Positions 43,851 to 53,485 of a stretch of DNA of 64,000 nt are shown here, one piece after another. Position numbers and translations under genes: made by a program. The DNA is from Candidatus Eisenbacteria bacterium. Lineage in GTDB: Bacteria > Eisenbacteria > RBG-16-71-46 > CAIMUX01 > JAHJDP01. The stretch spans positions 1-64,000 of the forward strand of contig JAHJDP010000097.1 in assembly GCA_018831195.1 (NCBI GenBank). Reading direction: 5' to 3'. Each line of letters starts with the position of its first letter. Within the stretch, counting starts at the first letter, position 1. The notes under the pieces were generated by a model. It ran no database searches. It was not told the DNA's origin and worked only from the letters and a program-made list of their open reading frames with translations.

Positions 43851-46376
43851 TTATAGATTACTTTTGCAAATGACTATAGTTATATCATCCGACTGTGGCA
43901 TTCCAGCGGCGAAAATGCGAACAGCGTTTCGAACATGTTCCACGATCTCTTCGGCCGATTCTCTGCGATTGTTTTTGACAATTTCAAGCACACCCTCGAT
44001 GCCAAAATACCTGTCATCGGCTGTCTGTGTTTCCGTAATTCCATCCGTAAGGAATATCGCGATTTCACCAGGCCTTAGCTCTATCGAATCACTGACAGAG
44101 TATTCCTGCCCCGATAAAACACCGAGAGGCAATCCCGTGCTCTGCAGCTCAACCCTTACCTCTCCAGCGGGATCAATGATGAAACCGGAGGTATGGCCGG
44201 CACTGGCATAGACTATTCGCCGCGCCGCGATATCGAGCCGCGCATACAATAACGTTACAAACCGGTGCAATTCCAAATCTTTGACAAGAACTTCATTGAG
44301 ACGCTTTAGGATTTCATTGAGATCTTGATGATTCTGCAAGAGAGATCGGAGATAGGCCCGTGTTTGTGTCATGACCATAGCCGGACCGAAGCCGTGGCCG
44401 CTGACATCACCGATCGCGATTCCCAATGAGCCGTTCGTCGAACGGATGAAGTCATAGTAGTCGCCGCACATGGCATCAGCGGGAAAGGTCGCACCCGCAA
44501 TATCGAAGCCGGGGACGTGAGGCGGTTTCTTTGGATAAAGGTGCTTTTGTACCAGGGCGGCCACCTGCATTTCGATGTCCTGCTCTTTCGTCCTGAGCTT
44601 TTCGGTCATGTCTTTGACGACAGATACAAAATGATGAATCCGGCCGCTTGCATCTCGCATGGGTGTAATACTCTGCTCGGCGTAATAGATCTCGCCGTTC
44701 TTCTTTCGATTGATGACGGTATCCCGATAGACCTCTCCTCTAAGTATCGTGTCCCAGAGCTTTTTATAACTTTCTTCCCCTTGCAGCCCGGATTTCAGGA
44801 TGCGCGGTGTCCGACCCATCACTTCTGCTCTTGAATAGCCGGTGGTCTTTTCAAATGCCGGATTGACATACTCTATCTTTCCCTTCAAATCCGTAATAAG
44901 AACGGTATCGTTGGTTTGCTCGACGGCGCTGGAAAGCCTTTGGACCAATTCCTGTGACTTTTTCTTATTCGTTACGTCGCGAAAAAAGGCGACGCCTCCC
45001 CGCAGTATCCCGGACTCATCCACCATCGGGGTTGCGCTGGCGCTGAGCCACATCTCTCCCGGCAGTTCAGAATTCCGGACATAGATCTCTGCCTCCCGCA
45101 CCTCTTCACCCCTCACCGCCCTCGGGATCGGCAATTGATCCAGCGGGTAGGGAGTGACGGTGTCCGGCAGAAAGAATCCGCGAGCCGATAGGATCCCGGC
45201 ATCGAACCTATCCCCCGTTGAGCATTTCAACATTCTCTGAGCCGCGGGATTGGTAAAGATGATGACGCCGTCGCGGTCGGCTACAACAACCCCTTCCGCC
45301 AGACTGCGGCTGATGGATTTGAGAATCCTATCCTGTTTCCTGAGAGCCGCGTTCCGGTAAAAAATGATCAGCGAAAAGATGATGCCAAGTATCATTTCCC
45401 ATCCAAAGAAAGCCATCAATCCCCGGATAAGCGGTTGCTTTGATTTATTCTTGGAGAAATACTTTTCGGTGGGGTGAAGGGATAGACTCCACGTTTGGCC
45501 GCCCAGCTCAATCTGCTTCTCGCAGGATTCAGCCGGTGAGGATGCTTCAATAAAACCGGCTGATAGCCATATCGATTCCGGCCCGCCGTTGACATCCAAA
45601 TCAACCAACTTGAAGTGTACTAAATTCTCCATATCTTCCTGAAAAAGCAGAAAGGAATGTTTGAGGACTTCTTCAATACTCAGCGCAAGCGTCGCAAAAC
45701 CCAACAACCCGCCTTTCTCAGGCAAGACTTCCTCAACGGGCTTTTCATAAACCGGGAGAAAACCGAGAAACCCAATTGAGTTGCCCTCCACTGAGGCAAG
45801 CAGGACCGGATCCGATAGAGCGAGATCCGCCGATTCTATGGCCCGATCGAGAGCGGCGCGGCGGGTCGATTCGGAACCGACATCATAGCCGATAAGATCT
45901 TCATTCCCTTTCAGGGGCTCTACACAGAAAATTGGATAGTACTCATCCCTCTGGGGCGATGAGATCAAATCACCGCCAAGAGTGACGTCACTAACCGTAA
46001 AGTTTTCAAACCCTGAAGCCCGCGCGTGCGATTCGAAATTCGTGCGCATGTCTCCAGGTATACGAGGGATCCATTCGAGCGCTTTTATCGAGGGATGCCG
46101 TGAGATCGCGCGGGCGGTGAAGGATCTAAATTCCTGGCGTGAAACATCAGTACTGCTGTCAAAGAGAGACCTGATGCCGTACAGGACTTCAAAAAGATTC
46201 GACATTTTTATTTCAAGTGAGGAGACCCGCTCAGAGAGATAGTCGCCGCAATGAGCCAACAATTCTTCCCGTTCCTGCCGGCCGACAACCTGATAGGTCA
46301 GCATCCCGAGAAGGGGTCCCAGGAGGATCAGCACAATGATGATGACCGACCCCGTGCTCCTGTAGAAGGGTTGCAT
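43851..46376 (-). CDS. Membrane sensor phosphatase: CHASE, two PAS and SpoIIE-type PP2C domains
   Basis: 841 residues. A first membrane helix (about 9-28), a periplasmic CHASE domain (about 65-270, with IKALEWIPRIP and YYPIFCVEPL), a second helix (about 325-345), and two PAS domains (about 355-465 and 475-600; the second has GYSRAEVMGRTPRIL). A SpoIIE PP2C phosphatase ends it (about 620-841), with metal-binding GDYYDF and GDVSGHG. Such proteins dephosphorylate an anti-sigma-factor antagonist and so switch a partner-controlled sigma factor. No RsbV/RsbW-type gene is next to it. CHASE domains sense small ligands such as cytokinin-like compounds or peptides; the ligand here is unknown. Confidence 0.92.
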   Translation of the reverse strand: MQPFYRSTGSVIIIVLILLGPLLGMLTYQVVGRQEREELLAHCGDYLSERVSSLEIKMSNLFEVLYGIRSLFDSSTDVSRQEFRSFTARAISRHPSIKALEWIPRIPGDMRTNFESHARASGFENFTVSDVTLGGDLISSPQRDEYYPIFCVEPLKGNEDLIGYDVGSESTRRAALDRAIESADLALSDPVLLASVEGNSIGFLGFLPVYEKPVEEVLPEKGGLLGFATLALSIEEVLKHSFLLFQEDMENLVHFKLVDLDVNGGPESIWLSAGFIEASSPAESCEKQIELGGQTWSLSLHPTEKYFSKNKSKQPLIRGLMAFFGWEMILGIIFSLIIFYRNAALRKQDRILKSISRSLAEGVVVADRDGVIIFTNPAAQRMLKCSTGDRFDAGILSARGFFLPDTVTPYPLDQLPIPRAVRGEEVREAEIYVRNSELPGEMWLSASATPMVDESGILRGGVAFFRDVTNKKKSQELVQRLSSAVEQTNDTVLITDLKGKIEYVNPAFEKTTGYSRAEVMGRTPRILKSGLQGEESYKKLWDTILRGEVYRDTVINRKKNGEIYYAEQSITPMRDASGRIHHFVSVVKDMTEKLRTKEQDIEMQVAALVQKHLYPKKPPHVPGFDIAGATFPADAMCGDYYDFIRSTNGSLGIAIGDVSGHGFGPAMVMTQTRAYLRSLLQNHQDLNEILKRLNEVLVKDLELHRFVTLLYARLDIAARRIVYASAGHTSGFIIDPAGEVRVELQSTGLPLGVLSGQEYSVSDSIELRPGEIAIFLTDGITETQTADDRYFGIEGVLEIVKNNRRESAEEIVEHVRNAVRIFAAGMPQSDDITIVICKSNL

Positions 46377-46647
46377 TCTATAGATTCCTGCCCCGTGGAT
46401 TCAGAAACATCCGTTGTTTCATTGCCGACCTTCAGTTCACAAAATTATGAGTAACTGATAAGACTACCCTAATTACGGCATTCTGACCAGTAAATCTTTA
46501 CTATTCTTTATGTTATAAGATTTACTCAAAACAATAAACGGTTGGCATTAGGAATGGGTATTGTGTTTCAGGCGTGTGGTTTTTTGGATACCTTGCGGGA
46601 AACAAGAGGATGTCCACGGCCGTTTCATCAGGGAAGGAAGGTTCGTG

Positions 46648-48189
46648 ATGCCAGGATACAGGGCTATCGTAGGTCATTTCACCCTATTTCTATTGTTGAT
46701 GAATCCGCAACCGGCTCAAGCCACGGATGCTTCACTGGTGAATGGCGAAGTGGGGCTTTATCCGGTCGGCTTTAGACTCTATGCGGATCGAGATGGAGCG
46801 CGAACCTTCGCATGTCCCATCCGGCCCGATGGAGACGCCTTCGCGCCGGGTCGTCCCGTGCGGATCTATATCTGGTATCCGGCGCAGGATTCCGATCGTG
46901 GACGTTTGCTCATCCGGGATTATATCCAGATGGCGGCGGATGACTTCGGGCTCCGGGGTGAGAATTCCGAACCGGTTCTTCCCGTTCAGCTTATGAAGGG
47001 GCTCGACGATGAACCTCTTGCCGCTCTTCTTAATGTTAAAACCATGGCCGTTCAGGGCGCGGAGCCGGAAAGTTGCCCGTTCCCCTTGATCATCCTGGGC
47101 CAGGGTCTTTATTACGAATCCCCCTTCACACATTATGCTCTCTGTGAATCGCTTGCGGGTCACGGATACGTTGTGGCGACCTGCCCGTTAATGGGAACTC
47201 ACGCCAGATTGGTCAATATCAATGCTGTCGATCTGGAGACACAGATCCGGGATATGGAATTCGTCCTTTCCAAAGCCCGGGAACTCCCCTTTGTTGATTC
47301 TGAGGAATTGGGTGTCATCGGCTATGATTTGGGCGGGATGGCCGGACTGATCCTGTCCATGCGCAATCTTGATGTAGACGCTTTTCTGAGTCTCGATTCA
47401 GGAATTCTCTTCCCTCATTATTCGGGTCTTCCAAACACTCATCCCAATTACGATGAAAATAGGTTTGTCATCCCCTGGCTTCATGTGACTCAAGCGAGGT
47501 TTGGGCAGGGCGAGCCATCCCGGGGAGATCCCTCTTCACTGATGGACCGGAAAAGATTCGGCGACTCTTATCTCTACCTCGCTGAGACATTCAATCATGG
47601 AGATTTCACATCTTATGCGGCTTTCAGGATAACCAAAGCGGTTCCAGGCTATTGGTCTTCCCCGACTAATGATAGTGAATTGCTGCATGAACAAATCTGT
47701 CTCGCCGGCAGGGAATTCTTCGATGCCTACCTAAAAGATGACGGGGATGCCTTGTCGCGCCTTCAAACCATGCCGGGCGATCCGGCCGTGAGTAGGGCGT
47801 TCCCTGAAATGATTCACAAGCCTGGACAACCCCGCCATCCCCATCCGGACGACATCGTACAAGAGATCATTGAAAAGGGATTTGAGGCGGCCAGACCCAC
47901 GATCCTTGAGGCTCGCAAAACCTATCCCGACAGCCTCTTGTTTCGTGAGCCCTTCATCAATTGGCTAGGTTATCATTTCCTCTATTGGTGGGGCCGCGAA
48001 TCGGAAGCAGTTGAGGTTTTCAAGCTGAATACTGAGATATTTCCGCAATCAGCGAACGCCTTTGACAGCCTCGGCGAAGCCTACTCATTCACTGGAAATC
48101 GAGAGAAGGCGATCGAGAGTTACCGCCGATCCCTCGAACTGAATCCCGAAAACCAGAACGCAAGAGAGATCCTGGAGCAGCTCGACTGA
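46648..48189 (+). CDS. Secreted alpha/beta-hydrolase-like protein with Asp at the nucleophile position and C-terminal TPR
   Basis: 513 residues. A signal peptide ends near PAQA (about 25). About 70-400 resembles dienelactone-hydrolase or PAF-acetylhydrolase folds (FPLIILGQGLYYES, then GHGYVVATCPLMGTHA). The nucleophile elbow is GVIGYDLGGMAG, so the residue is Asp227 (codon GAT) where Ser or Cys is usual. The end (about 465-513) is one or two TPRs (AFDSLGEAYSFTGNREKAIESYRRSLEL). With Asp it may be a dehalogenase- or epoxide-hydrolase-like enzyme, or inactive. AGGGAAGGAAGG precedes the ATG at 46648; longer readings have no site. Confidence 0.75.
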   Translation: MPGYRAIVGHFTLFLLLMNPQPAQATDASLVNGEVGLYPVGFRLYADRDGARTFACPIRPDGDAFAPGRPVRIYIWYPAQDSDRGRLLIRDYIQMAADDFGLRGENSEPVLPVQLMKGLDDEPLAALLNVKTMAVQGAEPESCPFPLIILGQGLYYESPFTHYALCESLAGHGYVVATCPLMGTHARLVNINAVDLETQIRDMEFVLSKARELPFVDSEELGVIGYDLGGMAGLILSMRNLDVDAFLSLDSGILFPHYSGLPNTHPNYDENRFVIPWLHVTQARFGQGEPSRGDPSSLMDRKRFGDSYLYLAETFNHGDFTSYAAFRITKAVPGYWSSPTNDSELLHEQICLAGREFFDAYLKDDGDALSRLQTMPGDPAVSRAFPEMIHKPGQPRHPHPDDIVQEIIEKGFEAARPTILEARKTYPDSLLFREPFINWLGYHFLYWWGRESEAVEVFKLNTEIFPQSANAFDSLGEAYSFTGNREKAIESYRRSLELNPENQNAREILEQLD

Positions 48190-48320
48190 CAAGGAGAGGT
48201 GCCTCGCCAACCATCTGCGCCACAATAGAATACAGCCTTGTTGTTTTCCGTATCTGAGATGCTCGAACCCGATCCGCCGCGGCGCATGCTGTTTTCCCCA
48301 TTACCTGCTATACTTATTAA

Positions 48321-49664
48321 ATGAAAGTAATGCCATCAAGAATCACTCACTTGTATGATAACAAGGGATTACTATTCTTCCTGGTCCTCATGATCGGTTT
48401 CATTCTCAATCCCGCGGAAGGAAAAGGCGCCCGGAGAGATCATCCTATACGCCCCTTCACCGATACCAGGCCTGTAAAAGCGGTGGTGCAGAGGCAGTGG
48501 ACACCTCTTCTGGAGGCCGACCCGGTGATACAGGGGGTCGTCGATGAAATCGATTGGAACGGACTGGCAGCTAAGATTGGTTGGCTCGAAAACTTCGAGA
48601 CGCGGTATAGTTATACACCGCAGTGTGAAGCAGCGGGAGACTCACTCTTCGAATACTTTTCAAATCTTGGGCTGTCGGTCGTCAAACGGCATTTTATCTG
48701 GGATGACGTCGATATGTGGAATGTGGAGGCCACTCAAACCGGTACGATCTATCCCGACTCCATCTTCATCATCTGCGGCCACTATGATTCCATCTCGGAG
48801 GATGCCTATAACCTGGCGCCGGGGGCCGATGACAATGCCAGTGGTACGGCCGCCGTCATGACCGCCGCGCAGATTTTGAGTCAACATCCCACAAATTATG
48901 CAATCAAGTATGTTCTCTTTGCCGGCGAGGAGCAGGGTCTCATTGGAAGCTATTATTATGTTCAAGATGCGGTTTCTCTGGGTATGGCCATTGTCGGCGT
49001 GCTGAATGCCGACATGCTCGGTTGGTGGAGCTCGGGTGCTGATTTCGATTTGGAGATCGAAACAAACACTGACTCCCAGTGGCTGGCGGCGGCCGTGACC
49101 AATGCGGCCGATCTCTATACAAATATGCCTTATGAACTGCATATAGAGGATAATGCCTGGTGGGGGGATCATTGGTACTTTTGGCAGGCCGGGTTTGCCG
49201 CGGTCAATCATGAAGAGTCATATGATTTGGTCGATCCTGACTTCAATCCCTATTATCATACAACTCAGGATGTGCTCGATCATATCGATCCCGATTTCAC
49301 TGTCGGTAATGTCAAAATTCTTGTGGCGGCCTTGACGACATTGGCACAACTTCAAGATGCCACGGGAGTCACTGATCAATTCGAAACCCCATCATTGACA
49401 CTCCGGGCCGACCCGAACCCTTTCCACAATGGCGTGACAATTTGCCTGACCACCTCCGGAAAGTTACTGGCTGCAGATCTTGGAATTTTCAATATAGGCG
49501 GAAGGTTGATCGCCACCCTGCCGGTCAGGTTACAAGGCGGCCGGGGAACCGCGACTTGGCGGGCCTCCGAATTGTCTTCGATACACCTCTCCTCAGGGGT
49601 TTACTTCTGCCGTCCTCTGGGAATGCGTTCCGCCCGTCCGATTGAATTGATTTATATAAAGTAG
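48321..49664 (+). CDS. Secreted M28-family zinc aminopeptidase with C-terminal sorting domain
   Basis: 447 residues. Signal sequence about 15-35. Zinc ligands and catalytic residues of M28 are present: His154 (CGHYDS), Asp170 (PGADDNASGTAA), Glu203-Glu204 (AGEEQGLIGS), Asp231 (LNADMLG) and His313 (YYHTTQD). The C-terminal 85 residues begin LRADPNPFHNG and end in a SGVYFCR strand, the FlgD-like/T9SS-type sorting pattern seen also in the S8 protease of this window. It probably trims peptides outside the cell. No clear ribosome site is seen at the ATG. Confidence 0.92.
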   Translation: MKVMPSRITHLYDNKGLLFFLVLMIGFILNPAEGKGARRDHPIRPFTDTRPVKAVVQRQWTPLLEADPVIQGVVDEIDWNGLAAKIGWLENFETRYSYTPQCEAAGDSLFEYFSNLGLSVVKRHFIWDDVDMWNVEATQTGTIYPDSIFIICGHYDSISEDAYNLAPGADDNASGTAAVMTAAQILSQHPTNYAIKYVLFAGEEQGLIGSYYYVQDAVSLGMAIVGVLNADMLGWWSSGADFDLEIETNTDSQWLAAAVTNAADLYTNMPYELHIEDNAWWGDHWYFWQAGFAAVNHEESYDLVDPDFNPYYHTTQDVLDHIDPDFTVGNVKILVAALTTLAQLQDATGVTDQFETPSLTLRADPNPFHNGVTICLTTSGKLLAADLGIFNIGGRLIATLPVRLQGGRGTATWRASELSSIHLSSGVYFCRPLGMRSARPIELIYIK

Positions 49665-49818
49665 TTTTCAGATCCAGCCTGCAGGAGACCTCCCTGGATT
49701 GTTAGGGAGACCCCGTCTTTTCCGCGGGTTGTATATAATATCTTCTGATATTCAATCATGATGGTGCCCTGACCGGAATTCGCAAGATTGCGGGCGCCGG
49801 CGGCACACGCAGCAGTGA

Positions 49819-50547
49819 TTAGTGGGAACGGATAAAAATCAAATATCCAAGGCCCAGAAGCAAGATCCCCACCAGCCCAATGGTCAACTCAATGCCATAA
49901 CTATCGATGACCGGCTGTATGAAACTCACGCTGCGTGTGGAAATAGAAACGACACCGCCCCAGAGATTATTGGTCACATCACCAAAGCTGCTCGGCAGTT
50001 CGGCCACCAACTTGCCCTCTTCATTTCGATTGACGCCGACGCCGCTGGCGAGGAGATATAGTACAACGGCCAGGATAATAAGCCTCGTGGCAACACGAGC
50101 CATCTTAAGACCATTGGAGGGCATCCTGCGTCCACGGGGGATTCCGGTCGATACACTCCGCATCATGGATTTGCGTTTTTGATCCTTGCTGGCCAGGGTG
50201 ACACCCTTGAGCTTGTTGAGAAAAATGAAGACGTGGTGCCATCTCTTTTCAAAAGTGGACCACTCCTTCTCTTCCATGCCGACACCCGCATACAGTGTCC
50301 CCTTCTGGTTTAACATATCTGTCATGAGACCGACATGCGCCTGTGTTTCTTGTGTCAAGGCATTAGGAACGGCATCCGCAACAAAAGGAATCTGCTTGGC
50401 GATCCGTGCCTGCAGTTCAAGGAAATCCGATTCCTCCTTGTGCGTCAGACCGGCTGAATCTTTGAATTGCAGAAGGGTGTCGCGATACTTCAACCAATCA
50501 CTTAACAGATTGCGAAGACGCCGTTTCGTAGCTAGCTTCTCGAACAT
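49819..50547 (-). CDS. Membrane protein at the end of the type IV pilus operon, unknown function
   Basis: 242 residues. The first 150 are helical and charged (MFEKLATKRRLRNLL). Two membrane segments follow (about 155-172, LIILAVVLYLLASGVGV; and about 220-238, IGLVGILLLGLGYLIF) with a polar loop between. GGGAGGG precedes the ATG at 50547, 22 nt after the pilT-like stop. By position it is a pilus-associated factor, possibly interacting with the ATPase, but no family is recognised. Confidence 0.7.
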   Translation of the reverse strand: MFEKLATKRRLRNLLSDWLKYRDTLLQFKDSAGLTHKEESDFLELQARIAKQIPFVADAVPNALTQETQAHVGLMTDMLNQKGTLYAGVGMEEKEWSTFEKRWHHVFIFLNKLKGVTLASKDQKRKSMMRSVSTGIPRGRRMPSNGLKMARVATRLIILAVVLYLLASGVGVNRNEEGKLVAELPSSFGDVTNNLWGGVVSISTRSVSFIQPVIDSYGIELTIGLVGILLLGLGYLIFIRSH

Positions 50548-50569
50548 AGTTATTCCCTCCCACACCCAA

Positions 50570-51640
50570 TTAGTATTTCCCCATGATGAGTCTCATTTTC
50601 TCAGGATCTTCAAGTCGCGGTAGAATTTCAGAAGGACTAACGATTCCCTCATTATACAATTCGAGCAAAGAGGAATCGAGGAGAATCATCCCCTCACTGT
50701 AACTTCCAGCAATGATATTTGTCAGCTGATGGATTTTCCCCTCACGAATGAGATTGGAAATCGGACTATTAACAATCAAGATCTCCCGCGCGGCAATTCG
50801 TCCTTCTTGATCCTGGCGCCGCAGAAGAACCTGGGAGACAACCATTCTGAGAGTCAGCGCCAGACGGCCGCGTATCTCAGCCTGATCATCGTTTGGGAAT
50901 ACATCGATGATTCGATTGATGGTCTTTGTCGAACTCTGGGTTGAAAGCGTGCTAATGACAAGATTGCCCGTTTCGGCGGCGGTCAATGCGATCTCCATCG
51001 TTTCTCGATCCCTCATCTCCCCAACAAAGATAATGTGAGGCATTTGCCGGAGGGCGCTTCGCAGACCTCTCGCATAGCTTGAGGTATCGGCCCCCAGTTC
51101 ACGCTGATCAATCACACAGGTCTTAGATGACAACATGAATTCGATGGGATCTTCAATGGTAATAATGTGTTTTGATTCTTCACCTTCAGTATTTAGATAT
51201 TCCAGAAAACTGGCCACTGTTGAAGATTTTCCCGCCCCGGTTGGCCCGGTAATCAAGATCAATCCATTGGGTGTGTTGGTCATTTGGATTAAAAGCCGTT
51301 CAGAAATGCCCAGCTCGACGTAGTTGGGAACACTGAAAGGGACCAGGCGCAGAACAGCGGCCACTGAACTCCTTTGTCGATAGACATTCACACGAAAGCG
51401 GCAGATGTCTTCAATATGAAAAGACATATCCAACTCATTTTCCAACTCGAATTTCATGCGTTGATCAGAATTCAGAATTTCATAAACAAGTAACTGGCTA
51501 TCCTTGGCTGAGAGGATCTTGTCGGAATCCTGCCACTCGAGACGTCCGAAGACATGGTAGGTAACGGGAGCTCCGGCGGAGATAATAATATCCGAAGCCT
51601 GCCGCTGGAGAGCCTCCTTTAGAATATCAACTATATGCAT
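50570..51640 (-). CDS. pilT: PilT-like type IV pilus ATPase lacking the conserved histidines
   Basis: 356 residues of a PilT-type retraction ATPase. Walker A is GPTGAGKSS (132-140), the Asp box is IITIEDPIEF (159-168), and Walker B lies around HIIFVGEMRD (202-211). The PilT signature NLIREGK is also present. Where PilT has GHLVFGTLHT, this has GNLVISTLST: Asn226 and Ser233 replace both His-box histidines. That may alter coupling or activity. It lies 5 nt after the secretin gene in the pilus operon. Confidence 0.88.
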   Translation of the reverse strand: MHIVDILKEALQRQASDIIISAGAPVTYHVFGRLEWQDSDKILSAKDSQLLVYEILNSDQRMKFELENELDMSFHIEDICRFRVNVYRQRSSVAAVLRLVPFSVPNYVELGISERLLIQMTNTPNGLILITGPTGAGKSSTVASFLEYLNTEGEESKHIITIEDPIEFMLSSKTCVIDQRELGADTSSYARGLRSALRQMPHIIFVGEMRDRETMEIALTAAETGNLVISTLSTQSSTKTINRIIDVFPNDDQAEIRGRLALTLRMVVSQVLLRRQDQEGRIAAREILIVNSPISNLIREGKIHQLTNIIAGSYSEGMILLDSSLLELYNEGIVSPSEILPRLEDPEKMRLIMGKY

Positions 51641-51645
51641 TGTAA

Positions 51646-52983
51646 TTATCCTTCATCATCAGTCTGGGGATCATTAAGAGTCTCCGGAATCGGTCTTGCG
51701 GAGGCATCATCCACCCCTTCATCGCTCACAATTCTTGGGGTAATCTCGATGATGAGATCCAATTGCGATTTCTCTGTCTTGCGGTGCTGGAAAAAATAAC
51801 CGAGAAACGGGATATCCCCTAATAAAGGCACTTTTTTAACTGAATTCCGTTCTTCTTCAGCGAGGAGACCTCCGATATAGATCTTCCCGCCATCCCTGAC
51901 ACGCACATAGGTCCTGGTGCGCCTGGTCGAGGTCTGCGGGAGGTCATCGTCTGGTCCAATGAAGGCCACGATTCGGGAAACCTCAGGTTCAACTAATGTC
52001 GTTATATAACCATTTCCGGATATCCGGGGCGTAATACCCAGCTTCACCCCGACATCGATCTTTTCGAGTTGGATTGTTTGCAGCACGCCGCCCGCGGCCG
52101 TCGGAGACTGCAGCGAGGTAATGACAACCGGCACGGTCTCACCGGCGAAAATTTCTGCCGGTTCATTATCCAAGGTGACGACCTTTGCGTTGGAGAGGAG
52201 CCTCGCCCTACCTTCTGTGACTAAGGCTTCAATGGTGACCTCAAAGGCCGCCATTTGCCGCTGAATATCGCCATTCTTTTCAAAGGGCGTAAAGGGGATT
52301 CTCGGAGGTATCTGACCGGCGGCGCTTCCCTCGTAGGATCCCTCGGCGACTACGGTCGTCCAATTCGTGATCTTCTCCCAATCGATTCCAATCTCCAACA
52401 ATCCCGTCGTATTCACCTCAAAGAGGCGGGCTTCGAGGAGTATTTGCGCCGGTTTCTCATCAAGGCCGGCAATAATCGATTCAGCCTGTTCAATGACCGA
52501 GGGGCTCGCCCTCATGACGATTTTATTCCCCTGAACATTGGATGTGACGGCCTTTGTGAGGAGTTCGAGCATCCGGCTCACGTCTGCGGCGTTGGCGTAC
52601 TTTAAATGGAATGTCTTTGTTACCAGTCCGGTTTCGGTATTCAGCCGTTGCACATCCGCGACGAGGATGGATTTCCCAACCCTCTCATACCCCAATCCGG
52701 CTGCCCGAACCACCAGGTTCAAAGCCTCATCAAAGGGCGTATCTTTGAGATGAATCGATATCCGGCGGCCCTGAAGCTCCGGCGAGGTCACGATATTGAG
52801 CCCCGTCCGGCTCGCCAATATTTGGAGGATATCAACCACCGAAGTGCTGTCGGCGTCCAGCGTTATCAGGTTTTGCTCCGGTTCATCCTGCGCCAGCGGT
52901 CCATAGGGCGCGGGAGACAGGCACATTCCGAGGACCAAGACCAGGATTGCGGCCTTTAGAATAAGAGTTCTGTTCAGACTCAC
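51646..52983 (-). CDS. pilQ: Type IV pilus secretin (PilQ-like)
   Basis: 445 residues. Signal peptide to about 30. An STN/N0-type domain (about 40-110) and one N1-type domain (about 120-180, TKTFHLKYANAADVSRML) are followed by the secretin pore domain (about 185-430) ending in VPLLGDIPFLGYFFQHR. It forms the outer-membrane ring through which the pilus passes. It is short for PilQ and has no AMIN domain, so it lacks the usual peptidoglycan-binding part. Last canonical gene of the pilM-Q series. Confidence 0.92.
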   Translation of the reverse strand: MSLNRTLILKAAILVLVLGMCLSPAPYGPLAQDEPEQNLITLDADSTSVVDILQILASRTGLNIVTSPELQGRRISIHLKDTPFDEALNLVVRAAGLGYERVGKSILVADVQRLNTETGLVTKTFHLKYANAADVSRMLELLTKAVTSNVQGNKIVMRASPSVIEQAESIIAGLDEKPAQILLEARLFEVNTTGLLEIGIDWEKITNWTTVVAEGSYEGSAAGQIPPRIPFTPFEKNGDIQRQMAAFEVTIEALVTEGRARLLSNAKVVTLDNEPAEIFAGETVPVVITSLQSPTAAGGVLQTIQLEKIDVGVKLGITPRISGNGYITTLVEPEVSRIVAFIGPDDDLPQTSTRRTRTYVRVRDGGKIYIGGLLAEEERNSVKKVPLLGDIPFLGYFFQHRKTEKSQLDLIIEITPRIVSDEGVDDASARPIPETLNDPQTDDEG

Positions 52984-52993
52984 CTTTCACCTC

Positions 52994-53482
52994 CTAGGGT
53001 GACTGCAAAAACACCTCTTCTTCGTCTTTTACAACCGTGATTCCACTCGAAGTGATGTCTTGGATGAACCAGCCCTGAAAGGTGTCTCCTACCCGAAGCC
53101 AGCTTGATTGTGTGGAACCAACGCTGAGTTGCACAGATGGATTAACATTATCAAAGAGCAATGCCCGCAGAACCGGTTTAACAACCTCATTCTTGGATTT
53201 GAGTTTAACATCAGAGGTCCGCGGCCGGGACTTCGGCCGGCTTGGAACCTTAAACGGATCTCTTGTCAGCTCGACGTCAACACTGAGCAGGCTGTCCTTC
53301 GCGCTGAGTCTGTCCAGGAGGTCCCCATTCTCGACGACGATCTGCTGTTCCCCCGTGCTGTTTCCATTCCAGAGCACTGAAGTGACGACGGTTTGGGTCC
53401 TGAATCCTAGAAAGAGACAGACCCCGAAGAGAACGGCCAAGGCGTACCAGATAGTTCGGTTTTTCTGTGCAAGTCGGCTCAC
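52994..53482 (-). CDS. pilP: PilP/GspC-like pilus assembly protein
   Basis: 162 residues. One N-terminal membrane anchor (about 11-27), a variable linker, RDPFKVPSR (about 75-83), and a C-terminal beta domain (about 105-162, PSVQLSVGSTQSSWLRVGD ...) like the HR domain of GspC/PilP. It links the inner-membrane PilNO complex to the secretin. It starts as a membrane-anchored protein, not a lipoprotein as PilP usually is, which makes it closer to GspC. Confidence 0.75.
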   Translation of the reverse strand: MSRLAQKNRTIWYALAVLFGVCLFLGFRTQTVVTSVLWNGNSTGEQQIVVENGDLLDRLSAKDSLLSVDVELTRDPFKVPSRPKSRPRTSDVKLKSKNEVVKPVLRALLFDNVNPSVQLSVGSTQSSWLRVGDTFQGWFIQDITSSGITVVKDEEEVFLQSP

Positions 53483-53485
53483 GAA

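Noticed and set aside
49681-49720. Possible terminator after the M28 peptidase gene
   Set aside because: Only a 6-bp stem (CTCCCT with AGGGAG) and no proper T-run.
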